Below, piece by piece: positions 55,926 to 64,000 of a stretch of DNA of 64,000 nucleotides. Under the pieces are notes generated by a model. That model was not told the origin of the DNA, did not search any database, and was given only the letters and a program-made list of their open reading frames with translations. This stretch comes from Rs1 sp034111875 (GTDB lineage: Bacteria > Pseudomonadota > Gammaproteobacteria > Pseudomonadales > Balneatricaceae): NCBI GenBank assembly GCA_034111875.1, contig JAWUWK010000006.1, positions 1-64,000 on the forward strand. The letters are read 5' to 3'. The position numbers and the translations under genes are program-made. How positions within the stretch are numbered: the first letter of the stretch is position 1; every line of letters begins with the position of its first letter.

Positions 55926-57101
55926 ATGTCCATCGAAATTAAAGCACCTACTTTTCCAGAATCTGTAGCCGATGGCACAGTTGCAACTTGGCACAAACAA
56001 CCAGGTGAAGCATGTTTGGCTGATGATTTAATAGTTGATATAGAAACTGATAAAGTGGTTTTAGAAGTCGTTGCTCCAGCGGACGGTGTCATTAAAGAGA
56101 TCTTAGCGGGTGAAGGTGATATCGTACTTTCCGATCAAGTGATCGCTATGTTTGAAGCGGGTGCAGCAGCCCAAGCACCAGCAGCTATTGAAGAAACTCC
56201 TGCAGCACAAGACAGTGGCGAAGACAAAGTAGGGCCTGCAGCGCGTAAACTCATAGAGGCCAACAATTTAGATGCAAGTGTGATTAAAGGTACCGGTAAA
56301 AATGGTGGTATCACCAAAGAAGATGTCCAAAAATTCATAAATTCAGCGACGGCTAAACCAGCCGCAGCGGCGGTTATTGCACCATTGGCAATGACCGGTG
56401 AGCGTATTGAAAAACGCGTACCAATGACTAGATTGCGCGCGACTATTGCCAAGCGTCTTGTTGAAGCCCAGCAAACTGCAGCTATGTTAACTACCTACAA
56501 CGAAGTCAACATGAGCCCTGTGATGGAGCTGCGTAAAAAATACAAAGATTTGTTTGAGAAAACCCACGATACGCGTTTAGGTTTTATGTCTTTCTTCGTT
56601 AAAGCGGCGACTGAAGCACTGAAGCGGTTCCCTGCTGTCAATGCTTCTATAGATGGCAATGACATGGTTTTCCATGGCTATCAAGATATTGGTGTCGCCG
56701 TTTCAACTGATCGTGGATTGATGGTGCCTGTTTTACGCGATACTGATTCTATGGGTCTAGCCACAATTGAGTCGACTATACGTGATTTCGGAATGCGCGG
56801 ACGTGACGGTAAGTTAGGCATGGATGATATGGCTGGTGGTACATTTACTATTACTAACGGCGGCGTCTTTGGATCACTCTTATCGACGCCTATTCTAAAC
56901 CCACCACAAACTGCAATTTTAGGGATGCATAAAATCCAAGAGCGGCCTATGGCAGTGGATGGACAGGTTGTTATTCAGCCTATGATGTATTTAGCCTTAT
57001 CTTATGATCACCGCATGTGTGATGGTAAAGAAGCAGTGCAGTTCTTAGTGGCGATTAAAGATCTTCTAGAAGACCCTACACGTATCCTGCTTGACGTTTA
57101 A
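55926..57101 (+). CDS. sucB: 2-oxoglutarate dehydrogenase E2 (dihydrolipoyl succinyltransferase)
   Basis: 391 residues: one lipoyl domain (about 1-76, lipoyl Lys43 in ETDKVVLEV), an Ala/Pro linker, the peripheral-subunit-binding domain (GPAARKLIEANNLDASVIKG, about 102-121) and the catalytic core, with active-site His in SYDHRMCDGKEA near the C-terminus. The MC before DG is a local variant of the usual sequence, but His and Asp are kept. SD AAGGA is present. Forms the core to which SucA and Lpd bind. Confidence 0.97.
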   Translation: MSIEIKAPTFPESVADGTVATWHKQPGEACLADDLIVDIETDKVVLEVVAPADGVIKEILAGEGDIVLSDQVIAMFEAGAAAQAPAAIEETPAAQDSGEDKVGPAARKLIEANNLDASVIKGTGKNGGITKEDVQKFINSATAKPAAAAVIAPLAMTGERIEKRVPMTRLRATIAKRLVEAQQTAAMLTTYNEVNMSPVMELRKKYKDLFEKTHDTRLGFMSFFVKAATEALKRFPAVNASIDGNDMVFHGYQDIGVAVSTDRGLMVPVLRDTDSMGLATIESTIRDFGMRGRDGKLGMDDMAGGTFTITNGGVFGSLLSTPILNPPQTAILGMHKIQERPMAVDGQVVIQPMMYLALSYDHRMCDGKEAVQFLVAIKDLLEDPTRILLDV

Positions 57102-57108
57102 TTTTTTT

Positions 57109-57133
57109 AAGGGAAGAGTTATTCCCTTATTTT
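57109..57133 (+). terminator. Hairpin between sucB and lpdA
   Basis: Perfect 7-bp stem AAGGGAA (57109-57115) / TTCCCTT (57122-57128), loop GAGTTA, followed by ATTTT; preceded by a T-run. A second small stem AAGCG/CGCTT follows. Resembles an intra-operon attenuator. Confidence 0.5.
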
Positions 57134-57183
57134 CTAGCTTAAAATAAGCGTTTTTAAGCGCTTGATAAGACAAGGTAATCACA

Positions 57184-58620
57184 ATGTCTGATAAATTTGA
57201 TGTAATTGTTATTGGTGCCGGTCCCGGTGGATATGTTGCGGCCATTAGAGCGGCGCAGTTAGGTCTAAAAACTGCTTGTGTAGAAAAATGGGTGAATGAT
57301 AAAGGCGCTACCCTACTAGGCGGTACTTGTTTAAATGTTGGTTGTATACCTTCCAAAGCGCTTTTAGAGTCAACTCATAAATTTCACGATACACAACACA
57401 AAAATGCAGTACATGGTATAGCGGCAGATAATGTCACTATGGACGTTAAGAAAATGGTCGCTCGCAAAGACAAAATTGTCGAGAATTTAACTAGCGGTAT
57501 AGCCGGTTTGTTCAAGGCCAATGGCGTTACAACTTTGTCGGGAATGGGTAAGTTACTTGCAGATAAGCAAATAGAAGTGACTGCTGCTGATGGCAAAGTA
57601 TCACTTTATGCTGCTGATAGTGTGATTTTGGCTTCGGGTTCGCTTCCGGTTAATATCCCACCAGCGCCATTAACCGAAGGCCTAATCCTGGATAATGAAG
57701 GTGCATTGAAAATTGATCAAACACCAGAGACTCTTGGTGTTATTGGTGCTGGAGTCATTGGTCTTGAAATGGGCTCTGTTTGGGCGCGTTTAGGGACTAA
57801 AGTAACCGTACTTGAGGCGATGGACTCTTTTCTAGCTTTAGCGGATAAAGATGTCGCTAAAGAAGGAGCTAAATTACTCAAGCAGCAAGGTTTAGATATC
57901 AAACTGAATTCAATGGTTTCGGGTACTGAAATTGTTGATGGAAAAGTCAAAGTATTCTACAAAAATGCTGATGGCGAGCAAGAAATTACTGTCGATAAGC
58001 TAATTGTTGCTGTGGGTCGTAGACCACAAACCCAAGGACTTCTAGCTGAAAATTCTGGGGTTGTAGTCGATCAACGTGGCTTTATTGAAGTTGATATTCA
58101 GTGTAAAACCGCGGTCGCAGGTGTCTATGCTATTGGCGACTCTGTGCGAGGTCCAATGTTAGCACATAAAGCATCTGAAGAAGGTGTTATGGTGGCTGAT
58201 ATTATCGCGGGTCATCATGCGCAATTGAACTACGATGTGATACCAAACGTCATTTATACCTATCCAGAACTTGCTTGGGTTGGTAAAACTGAGCAAGAAT
58301 TGAAAGCAGAAGGGACTAAAATCAAAGTAGGAAAGTTCCCATTTGCTGCGTCTGGACGAGCGATGGCTTCAAACGAAACCGATGGTTTCGTTAAAATAAT
58401 AGCCGATGAAGAGACCGATCGCGTGTTAGGTGTACATATTGTTGCAGCAACTGCCTCAGAGCTTATTGCTCAAGGTGCTATCGCTATGGAGTTCTGTTCA
58501 ACAGCAGAAGATCTTCAATTGATGTGTTTCGCACATCCAACGGTGAGTGAAGTAGTACATGAAGCGGCACTTGCCGTTGACGGCCACGCGATCCATATGG
58601 CTAATCGTAAAAAACGTTAA
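57184..58620 (+). CDS. lpdA: Dihydrolipoyl dehydrogenase (E3)
   Basis: 478 residues. FAD enzyme that reoxidises the lipoyl groups of 2-oxoglutarate (and possibly pyruvate) dehydrogenase with NAD. N-terminal FAD-binding VIVIGAGPGGYVAAIRAAQ, redox disulphide Cys49/Cys54 (GGTCLNVGCIPSKALLE), NAD-binding GVIGAGVIGLEMGSVWARLG, and the C-terminal active-site His in FAHPTVSEVVHEAA. Its place between sucB and sucC matches Pseudomonas-type operons and differs from E. coli. Confidence 0.97.
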   Translation: MSDKFDVIVIGAGPGGYVAAIRAAQLGLKTACVEKWVNDKGATLLGGTCLNVGCIPSKALLESTHKFHDTQHKNAVHGIAADNVTMDVKKMVARKDKIVENLTSGIAGLFKANGVTTLSGMGKLLADKQIEVTAADGKVSLYAADSVILASGSLPVNIPPAPLTEGLILDNEGALKIDQTPETLGVIGAGVIGLEMGSVWARLGTKVTVLEAMDSFLALADKDVAKEGAKLLKQQGLDIKLNSMVSGTEIVDGKVKVFYKNADGEQEITVDKLIVAVGRRPQTQGLLAENSGVVVDQRGFIEVDIQCKTAVAGVYAIGDSVRGPMLAHKASEEGVMVADIIAGHHAQLNYDVIPNVIYTYPELAWVGKTEQELKAEGTKIKVGKFPFAASGRAMASNETDGFVKIIADEETDRVLGVHIVAATASELIAQGAIAMEFCSTAEDLQLMCFAHPTVSEVVHEAALAVDGHAIHMANRKKR

Positions 58621-58990
58621 TGTTTGATCTTTGTCTAGGTTAAATTTTTTCTAGTATTTTGTTATACTAAGTTCGGTTTCGATAATTGCTGTTATTGAGC
58701 CGAATAACTTAAAGAAAACACGCTTTTGTTTATCGCATTGCAATTTCATTATTGGTAGTGTTTAAGATACTGGTAATTAAAAATCAGTAGGTGTTCTACC
58801 TTCTGAATGTCTCCTTCAAGGTAATGCAAAGTTCAAATTAAGGTTTGGCTGTATATTTAGCTTGGGAGACTCAATAGGTGTTAAAACCTGTTCGCAGACT
58901 TTGTCGGCAACTGCTTAGTAGCAGGTGCAGGACTGGTACCTTAGGTATCTTCTAAGTCTTTAAATTAGTGAAAATACACGGATAATACGC
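58621..58990 (+). promoter_or_regulatory. Long structured leader of sucC
   Basis: 370 bases with no gene. A -10 TATACT at 58663-58668 (weak -35 TTAAAT, 58640-58645) could start a transcript. Closer to sucC, CTGCT/AGCAG (58911-58915, 58920-58924) is enclosed by ACCTG/CAGGT (58886-58890, 58922-58926 partly competing), i.e. alternative pairings. The sucC ATG lacks a clear SD. Confidence 0.45.
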
Positions 58991-60157
58991 ATGAATCTTC
59001 ACGAGTATCAGGGCAAACAATTGTTTGCGCAGTATGGTCTCCCGGTATCCAAAGGGTATGCGGTAGACACTCCGGAAGCAGCTGCAGAGGCTGTACAGAA
59101 AATCGGCGGCGAAGAGTGGGTTGTTAAAGCTCAAGTACACGCTGGCGGTCGCGGTAAGGCAGGTGGCGTTAAACTCATCAAGTCGGCTGAAGAAGCTAAA
59201 ACGTTTGCCGCTGCTTGGCTAGGTAAAAATCTGGTTACTTACCAGACTGATGAAAATGGTCAGCCAGTGACCAAAATTCTGGTTGAAACATGCACAGGTA
59301 TCGCTCAAGAGCTATATCTGGGCGCCGTTATCGATCGCTCAAGTCGTCGTGTTGTGTTTATGGCGTCGACTGAAGGTGGTGTAGAGATTGAGAAAGTTGC
59401 AGAGGCAACGCCTGAGAAAATTATTAAGGCAACAATCGACCCACTCACTGGTGCACAACCTTATCAAGCACGTGAACTAGCGTTCCAGCTGGGCCTAAAC
59501 CCAACGCAAGTTAAACAGTTTACTAAGATTTTTCTAGGTCTTGCTAAAATGTTTGTTGAAAAGGATTTAGATCTTCTTGAGATTAACCCACTAGTTATAA
59601 CTGATGAAGGTAATTTGCACTGTTTAGATGCAAAGATCTCTATCGACAGCAATGCTATGTACCGCCATAAAGACTTGCAAGAAATGCACGACCCTTCTCA
59701 AGAAGATGAGCGCGAAGCTCACGCTGCATCTTGGGAACTTAACTACGTCGCACTTAATGGCACTATAGGCTGCATGGTAAATGGTGCTGGCCTAGCGATG
59801 GGAACCATGGATATCGTGGCTATCAATGGCGGATTCCCAGCTAACTTCTTGGATGTTGGGGGCGGGGCTACTAAAGAACGCGTTACAGAAGCATTCAAGA
59901 TAATTTTGTCTGATTCCAATGTGAAAGCGGTATTGGTTAATATTTTTGGTGGCATTGTTCGCTGTGATTTGATTGCAGAAGGTATTATCGGAGCTGTTAA
60001 AGAAGTGGGTGTAAAAGTACCTGTTATTGTTCGTCTTGAAGGTAATAATGCGGATTTAGGTTCGAAAGTATTAGCTGAAAGTGGTCTAGATATTATAGCT
60101 GCAAAGAGTCTTTCAGACGCAGCTCAGCAGGCTGTTAAAGCTGCAGGGGGCAACTAA
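58991..60157 (+). CDS. sucC: Succinyl-CoA synthetase subunit beta
   Basis: 388 residues. ATP-grasp subunit with N-terminal MNLHEYQGKQLFAQYGLPVSKG, KAQVHAGGRGKAGGVK, LEINPLVITDEG, and the C-terminal CoA-ligase part with GGATKERVTEAFK and NIFGGIVRCDLIAEG. With SucD it converts succinyl-CoA to succinate with nucleotide triphosphate formation. SucD begins two bases after its stop. The ATG is not preceded by a recognisable SD, which is unusual for a highly expressed gene. Confidence 0.97.
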   Translation: MNLHEYQGKQLFAQYGLPVSKGYAVDTPEAAAEAVQKIGGEEWVVKAQVHAGGRGKAGGVKLIKSAEEAKTFAAAWLGKNLVTYQTDENGQPVTKILVETCTGIAQELYLGAVIDRSSRRVVFMASTEGGVEIEKVAEATPEKIIKATIDPLTGAQPYQARELAFQLGLNPTQVKQFTKIFLGLAKMFVEKDLDLLEINPLVITDEGNLHCLDAKISIDSNAMYRHKDLQEMHDPSQEDEREAHAASWELNYVALNGTIGCMVNGAGLAMGTMDIVAINGGFPANFLDVGGGATKERVTEAFKIILSDSNVKAVLVNIFGGIVRCDLIAEGIIGAVKEVGVKVPVIVRLEGNNADLGSKVLAESGLDIIAAKSLSDAAQQAVKAAGGN

Positions 60158-60159
60158 AC

Positions 60160-61032
60160 ATGGCTATTTTAATTAATAAAGATACTAAAGTAATTTGTCA
60201 GGGATTTACGGGTGGACAAGGTACCTTCCATTCAGAGCAAGCGATTGATTACGGAACTAAAATGGTTGGAGGTGTAACACCAGGTAAAGGTGGTTCAGTA
60301 CATCTAGGTTTGCCGGTATTTAATACCGTTGCTGAAGCGGTAGAAGAAACAGGTGCTACTGCAACTGTAATTTATGTACCGGCTCCATTTTGTAAAGATT
60401 CAATTTTGGAGGCGGCTAATTCAGGTCTTGAGTTGATAATTTGCATCACTGAAGGTATTCCTACCATCGACATGCTTGAGTGCAAAGTTAAGTGTGATGA
60501 TTTAGGTGTAACTCTTATTGGACCTAACTGCCCAGGTGTTATAACCCCAGGTGAATGTAAGATCGGCATCATGCCTGGGCATATCCATTTGCCAGGTAAA
60601 GTAGGTATTGTTTCTCGTTCTGGGACACTGACTTACGAAGCGGTTAAGCAAACCACAGATGCTGGTTTCGGCCAGTCAACCTGTGTCGGTATCGGAGGTG
60701 ATCCAATTCCGGGATCTAGCTTTATCGATATTCTTGCGAAATTCCAAAATGATCCTAAAACTGAAGCTATTGTTATGATAGGTGAGATTGGTGGTTCAGC
60801 AGAAGAAGAAGCAGCGGCTTATATTAAAGCTAATGTAACAAAGCCTGTTGTCTCTTACATTGCAGGTGTGACAGCACCAGCGGGTAAGCGAATGGGTCAT
60901 GCGGGTGCAATCATCTCTGGTGGAAAAGGGACTGCTGATGAGAAGTTTGCAGCACTTGAGGATGCTGGCGTTAAGACAGTTCGTTCGCTTGCTGAAATTG
61001 GTTCTGCTCTGAAAGAAGTGACAGGCTGGTAG
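60160..61032 (+). CDS. sucD: Succinyl-CoA synthetase subunit alpha
   Basis: 290 residues. Rossmann CoA-binding domain with VICQGFTGGQGTFHSEQAI, PAPFCKDSILEA, and the C-terminal part with the phosphorylated His in RMGHAGAIISGGKGTA. Starts two bases after sucC, SD GGGGG upstream inside sucC. Followed by a strong terminator. Confidence 0.97.
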   Translation: MAILINKDTKVICQGFTGGQGTFHSEQAIDYGTKMVGGVTPGKGGSVHLGLPVFNTVAEAVEETGATATVIYVPAPFCKDSILEAANSGLELIICITEGIPTIDMLECKVKCDDLGVTLIGPNCPGVITPGECKIGIMPGHIHLPGKVGIVSRSGTLTYEAVKQTTDAGFGQSTCVGIGGDPIPGSSFIDILAKFQNDPKTEAIVMIGEIGGSAEEEAAAYIKANVTKPVVSYIAGVTAPAGKRMGHAGAIISGGKGTADEKFAALEDAGVKTVRSLAEIGSALKEVTGW

Positions 61033-61062
61033 ATATTTTTGCTAGAGAGCTTCCGAACTTTT

Positions 61063-61087
61063 AAAAAGCGGCTTCGTCCGCTTTTTT
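61063..61087 (+). terminator. Terminator after sucD
   Basis: AAAAGCGG (61064-61071) / CCGCTTTT (61078-61085), loop CTTCGT, T-run to 61087. Confidence 0.85.
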
Positions 61088-61282
61088 ATAAGGCTAAGAA
61101 GGCTCAGGCAATACGTTTAAAATGGGACGCTATCTGTTGTTGTTACCTATTTAAGTATACGCGTAAAGGGTGCACTATTGACTGGCAGTTGAGCAAGCAT
61201 TTAAGGGCCTAATTAATGAGTAACCCAGCACTCTAATACTACCGCCAATATCTGGAAAATCTGGCTACAGAGTATAGAAAAC

Positions 61283-62893
61283 TTACAGATCACTGCCTTT
61301 GGACAGTGCATCTTGGTGATCTTGTTGGTTCCAATAGCCAATTAATATACCGCTGGCTACTTCTGTCCCTCTGTTTTGGTTTATTTGCTCATCACTTATT
61401 GTAATACGGCTGTGATGCCTTAATGCCCATTGGGTTATGGCATCTAAAAATCGTTGGCAGTGAACTTGGTATAGGGGGTCAGTCGCTAAATCTTGCTGTT
61501 CTTTTGGGTCATTAACTAAATCAAACAACATCGGGCGCATATTTTGTACATAGGTAAACTTATACTGGGCATCCCGGACCATCACCATGCGAGCATCGGA
61601 AACTTTAACCTTTAGTTCTGTGCTTGCTTGGCGCATTGAATAATCATATTCTGAAAATAGATATTCTCTGAGTAATTTAGTGTTGCCAGCCAATAGCTCG
61701 AGCAATGATTTTCCTTCCAAAATATTGTATTCAGGGGTGCCGCCCATATATTCAATAAAAGTAGGGGCGAGGTCTATAGATTCTACAAGCTGCTCAGAAG
61801 TTGTTCCTCTGGTTCTGTCTGACTTCGGTGTTGGGTCGTAAATAATCAAAGGAACTTTCACTGATTCTTCATGAAAAAGTTCTTTTTCGCCCATCCAGTG
61901 ATCACCTAAATAGTCGCCGTGGTCTGATGTGAAAACAATCATTGTCTCCTCTGCCTTGCCACTTTTTTGCAAGTGATCGAATAAGATACCCATTTGATCA
62001 TCAAGTTGTTTAATGAGGCCCATGTAAGTTGGGATAACTTTATTGCGAACCTGCTCTTTACTAAACGTTTTGGAAACAAAGTGATTCATATAGGCTTTTT
62101 GTAAAGGGTGTCCTTTATCTCGCTCTTGTTGGGTTCTGTTGACAGCTAGCATATGCTTTTGACTATACATATTATGGTATGGAGCAGCCGCCATGTAAGG
62201 CCAGTGAGGTTTTATGTAAGATAAGTGCAAACACCAAGGGCTGTCATCGGCCTCCTCAATAAATTGCATGGCTCGGCGTGTCAGATAAGGTGTCTCGGAA
62301 TAAAATTCTGGGATCCTTGCAGGTTGATCAGCATTTTCCATTAGCCAGCCGGAGAGTACTTCTCCCTTGGCGTTTTCGCAAGAATTAGCCCATGTTTGCC
62401 AAGGGTTATCTCCCTCAAAGCCATTGTCGTTTAAATACTTATTATAGGCTATATTAGGTCTTTGTGACTGGTTAGGGTGCAACCCATCATCTCTCTCATA
62501 TACTTCAAACCCACCTTGTGCATTAAACTTGCCTATGTCTGAATCTGGGTCTATACCAAGTCTCTTCATCCCTTGTAGGTCAGCCCGTATATGTGTTTTG
62601 CCGAGCAAGACATTCCTAACATTTAAACGCTTTAAATGGTCACCTAAGGTGGGTTCCCCAATACGTAAGGGGGTTCCGTTCCAAGTGGAGCCGTGAGATC
62701 GCACGTAACGGCCAGTATAATAACTCATGCGTGAGGGACCACAGATTGGGGACTGCACATACGCGTTAGTAAATTGCACACCTTTAGCAGCTAATGCATC
62801 GATGTTTGGGGTTATTAAATGGGGATGGCCATAGCAACTTAAATAGTCATATCTAAGCTGATCGCACATAATAAATAAGATGTTCTTGGCCAA
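61283..62893 (-). CDS. Sulfatase-family hydrolase (formylglycine-dependent)
   Basis: 536 residues. Type I sulfatase fold with metal-binding Asp11 (IMCDQLR), the formylglycine motif at Cys51 (CGPSRMSYYTGRY), GKTHIR, HLSYIKPHWPY and the metal-site TSDHGDYLGDHWMGEKELF. Cys51 must be converted to formylglycine by a maturase, which is not in the window. The substrate is uncertain: sulfate esters (choline sulfate or polysaccharide type) or phosphonate monoesters are known in this family. There is no signal peptide, so it is cytoplasmic. Single gene between sucD and a stress protein gene. Confidence 0.88.
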   Translation of the reverse strand: MAKNILFIMCDQLRYDYLSCYGHPHLITPNIDALAAKGVQFTNAYVQSPICGPSRMSYYTGRYVRSHGSTWNGTPLRIGEPTLGDHLKRLNVRNVLLGKTHIRADLQGMKRLGIDPDSDIGKFNAQGGFEVYERDDGLHPNQSQRPNIAYNKYLNDNGFEGDNPWQTWANSCENAKGEVLSGWLMENADQPARIPEFYSETPYLTRRAMQFIEEADDSPWCLHLSYIKPHWPYMAAAPYHNMYSQKHMLAVNRTQQERDKGHPLQKAYMNHFVSKTFSKEQVRNKVIPTYMGLIKQLDDQMGILFDHLQKSGKAEETMIVFTSDHGDYLGDHWMGEKELFHEESVKVPLIIYDPTPKSDRTRGTTSEQLVESIDLAPTFIEYMGGTPEYNILEGKSLLELLAGNTKLLREYLFSEYDYSMRQASTELKVKVSDARMVMVRDAQYKFTYVQNMRPMLFDLVNDPKEQQDLATDPLYQVHCQRFLDAITQWALRHHSRITISDEQINQNRGTEVASGILIGYWNQQDHQDALSKGSDL

Positions 62894-63303
62894 AGTATGC
62901 TACCTAGATTTAAAGAACTATGTGCTGATAGATACTAATTAGATACCCTAACGAAAGCAATAACGCATTACGTTTAATGAAATAGATTCAGATTGCTGAT
63001 GTAGTCTTTGAATCTTTGATATGGCAGGTGGTCCAATAAGAGAGATACGGATTATGCAAACGATGTAAATAGCAGGTAGGGTTCGTTAAAAATTAGTCAC
63101 AGAGCACTCAGCTCATGTGCAAACACTTTAGCCTGTTTGCCTGTGTTAAGCATTTAGTGCGCTAGTTAAACAGTTTAGCTAAATCGGACTTTTGAGCCTT
63201 CCCTAGGCACTTAGTTATTCACAAAATATTTATTTAGATCAGTGGTCTATTGACGATGGGTCACTATATTAAGCTTAGTATAAATTTTTACGATGAGGTG
63301 TTT
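62894..63303. other. Divergent intergenic region sulfatase / stress protein
   Basis: 410 bases with no gene recognised. A TTG at 63250 opens the same frame as the stress protein but has no SD. The promoters of both neighbours should lie here. Confidence 0.5.
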
Positions 63304-63783
63304 ATGATTCCTAAATTAAAGAAAATTTTGTATGTTTCCGATATTGAAGATGGCTCAAGACCCGCGTTCCGTATGGCAGTGAGTCTGGCAAAACAATATG
63401 CAGCGGATATTGTATTTTTACATGTAATAACACCTATTCCAAATTCGGTTGTATTAACCTTGGAAAGCACGCTTTCAGCGGATGCTTATAGTCAGTTACA
63501 AAAGGAAGGAATGGGTAATCTAAAGGCAGTTATCGATGAGCGCATCGGTGCTTTTTGTATCTCTGAATTAGAATCATTGGATTCGCAGCCTTATATTGAA
63601 AGTCTAGTGCTTGAAGGTATAGTTCATGAAAAAATAGTGGAAGTCGCGCACAAAATTGAAGCCAATATGATTGTCATGGGTACTCGTACTCATTCAGCGA
63701 CTAAGCAATTTTTTATGGGATCAGTTGCCAATAAAGTCATGCGCAATTCTGATGTGCCCGTATTGGTTGTCCCGTTAAGTTAG
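63304..63783 (+). CDS. Universal stress protein, UspA family
   Basis: 159 residues from the ATG at 63304, chosen for the GAGGTG SD just upstream and because the protein then begins MIPKLKKILYVSDI like other Usp proteins. The C-terminal nucleotide-binding loop reads MGTRTHSATKQFFMGSVANKV, close to the G-2x-G-9x-G-S pattern of ATP-binding Usp members, though the second Gly is changed. Cytoplasmic, with roles in stress resistance; specific function unknown. Converges with the YheT-like gene. Confidence 0.88.
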   Translation: MIPKLKKILYVSDIEDGSRPAFRMAVSLAKQYAADIVFLHVITPIPNSVVLTLESTLSADAYSQLQKEGMGNLKAVIDERIGAFCISELESLDSQPYIESLVLEGIVHEKIVEVAHKIEANMIVMGTRTHSATKQFFMGSVANKVMRNSDVPVLVVPLS

Positions 63784-63790
63784 GACAAGT

Positions 63791-63831
63791 AGCAGCCACT
63801 AGAGGCTATTTTTGATGATCTAGTGGTGCTA
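63791..63831. terminator. Hairpin between convergent usp and YheT-like genes
   Basis: AGCAGCCACTAGA (63791-63803) pairs with TCTAGTGGTGCT (63819-63830) with one bulged base; the loop contains TTTTT. It overlaps the stop codon of the minus-strand gene. Confidence 0.5.
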
Positions 63832-64000
63832 TCTGTTTGGTAAAATAGCTTGCTGAGCGCTAAAATATCTCAAAATACGTTTTTCTAACCAGTACTCGGG
63901 CTTTAAAATACTGCCGCTTATGAAACCTAAATGCCCACCGTGTGCGGATACTTCTAATACCACGTTAGCCGGTAAGTTTTTGCTTTCTGGTAATACTTTG
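63829..64000 (-). CDS. YheT-like alpha/beta hydrolase (C-terminal end only)
   Basis: The last 56 codons of a minus-strand gene that enters from the right edge and stops at TAG (63829-63831). The sequence EVSAHGGHLGFISGS and KPEYWLEKRI is the C-terminal signature of the COG0429/YheT hydrolase family, with the catalytic His in HGGH. The rest lies outside the window. Confidence 0.8.
   Translation of the reverse strand, partial: KVLPESKNLPANVVLEVSAHGGHLGFISGSILKPEYWLEKRILRYFSAQQAILPNR

Overview
The window reads as a chromosomal segment of an AT-rich, probably marine gammaproteobacterium. Three points support this: RMF, RlmKL, RecBCD, HrpA, MlaA and YafJ-type genes are all typical of the class; the TCA block keeps lpdA between sucB and sucC, as in Pseudomonas-like lineages rather than E. 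coli; and a tRNA-Ala(GGC) follows gltX. I cannot name a genus from sequence alone. Most of the window is core genome. No complete insertion sequence with a transposase, no prophage, no CRISPR array and no rRNA were seen.

Layout. Positions 1-991 (minus): the 5' part of an unusual Ala/Gly-rich, membrane-associated protein of unknown function that runs off the edge. 1.3-5.2 kb: pyrD, rmf (convergent), rlmKL. 5.4-7.9 kb: a double-receiver response regulator whose first receiver lacks the phospho-acceptor Asp, an MFS transporter and a small hypothetical gene. 8.0-16.8 kb: a tight recC-recB-recD operon, then a 43-codon membrane peptide gene on the other strand. 17.6-21.9 kb: an SH3/TM protein, mscS, yidD (away from its usual rpmH-rnpA-yidC home) and mqo. 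22.7-27.2 kb: ppnN, then an overlapping M23 peptidase-bactofilin pair followed by a YafJ-like amidotransferase. 27.2-28.0 kb: a gene-free stretch holding a likely 276-bp IS5-type MITE. 28.0-38.4 kb: a lipoprotein plus GGDEF-EAL pair, hrpA, a porin, mlaA without a lipobox, and a Bcr/CflA transporter. 38.6-41.2 kb: tRNA-Ala, gltX, a YHS-domain exported protein.

41.8-47.2 kb is a zone of gene decay. It holds the 3' end of a YfbK-like VWA/DUF3520 gene (frameshifted), an intact STAS gene, a CheY-like pseudogene, a CheA-like kinase that stops exactly where the P5 (CheW-like) domain should begin, and a molybdopterin oxidoreductase gene broken by many frameshifts and stops, including loss of an Fe-S cysteine. 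The order STAS-CheY-CheA, with the ATGA overlap still visible between the CheY remnant and cheA, indicates a chemosensory operon falling apart.

47.3-61.0 kb is the TCA-cycle block: gltA (minus) diverging from sdhCDAB, then sucA-sucB-lpdA and sucC-sucD, all plus. Together they encode citrate synthase, succinate dehydrogenase (complex II), the 2-oxoglutarate dehydrogenase complex and succinyl-CoA synthetase. mqo elsewhere in the window adds membrane-linked malate oxidation. This block has a notable set of RNA hairpins: at the predicted 5' end of sdh mRNA, around the sucA ribosome-binding site, between sucA and sucB, between sucB and lpdA, and in the long leader of sucC. The window ends with a sulfatase-family gene, a universal stress protein and the 3' end of a YheT-like hydrolase.

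No clear new multi-gene system stands out. The best candidates for something undescribed are the truncated protein at the left edge, the MITE, the RNA hairpins of the TCA operons and the P5-less CheA.
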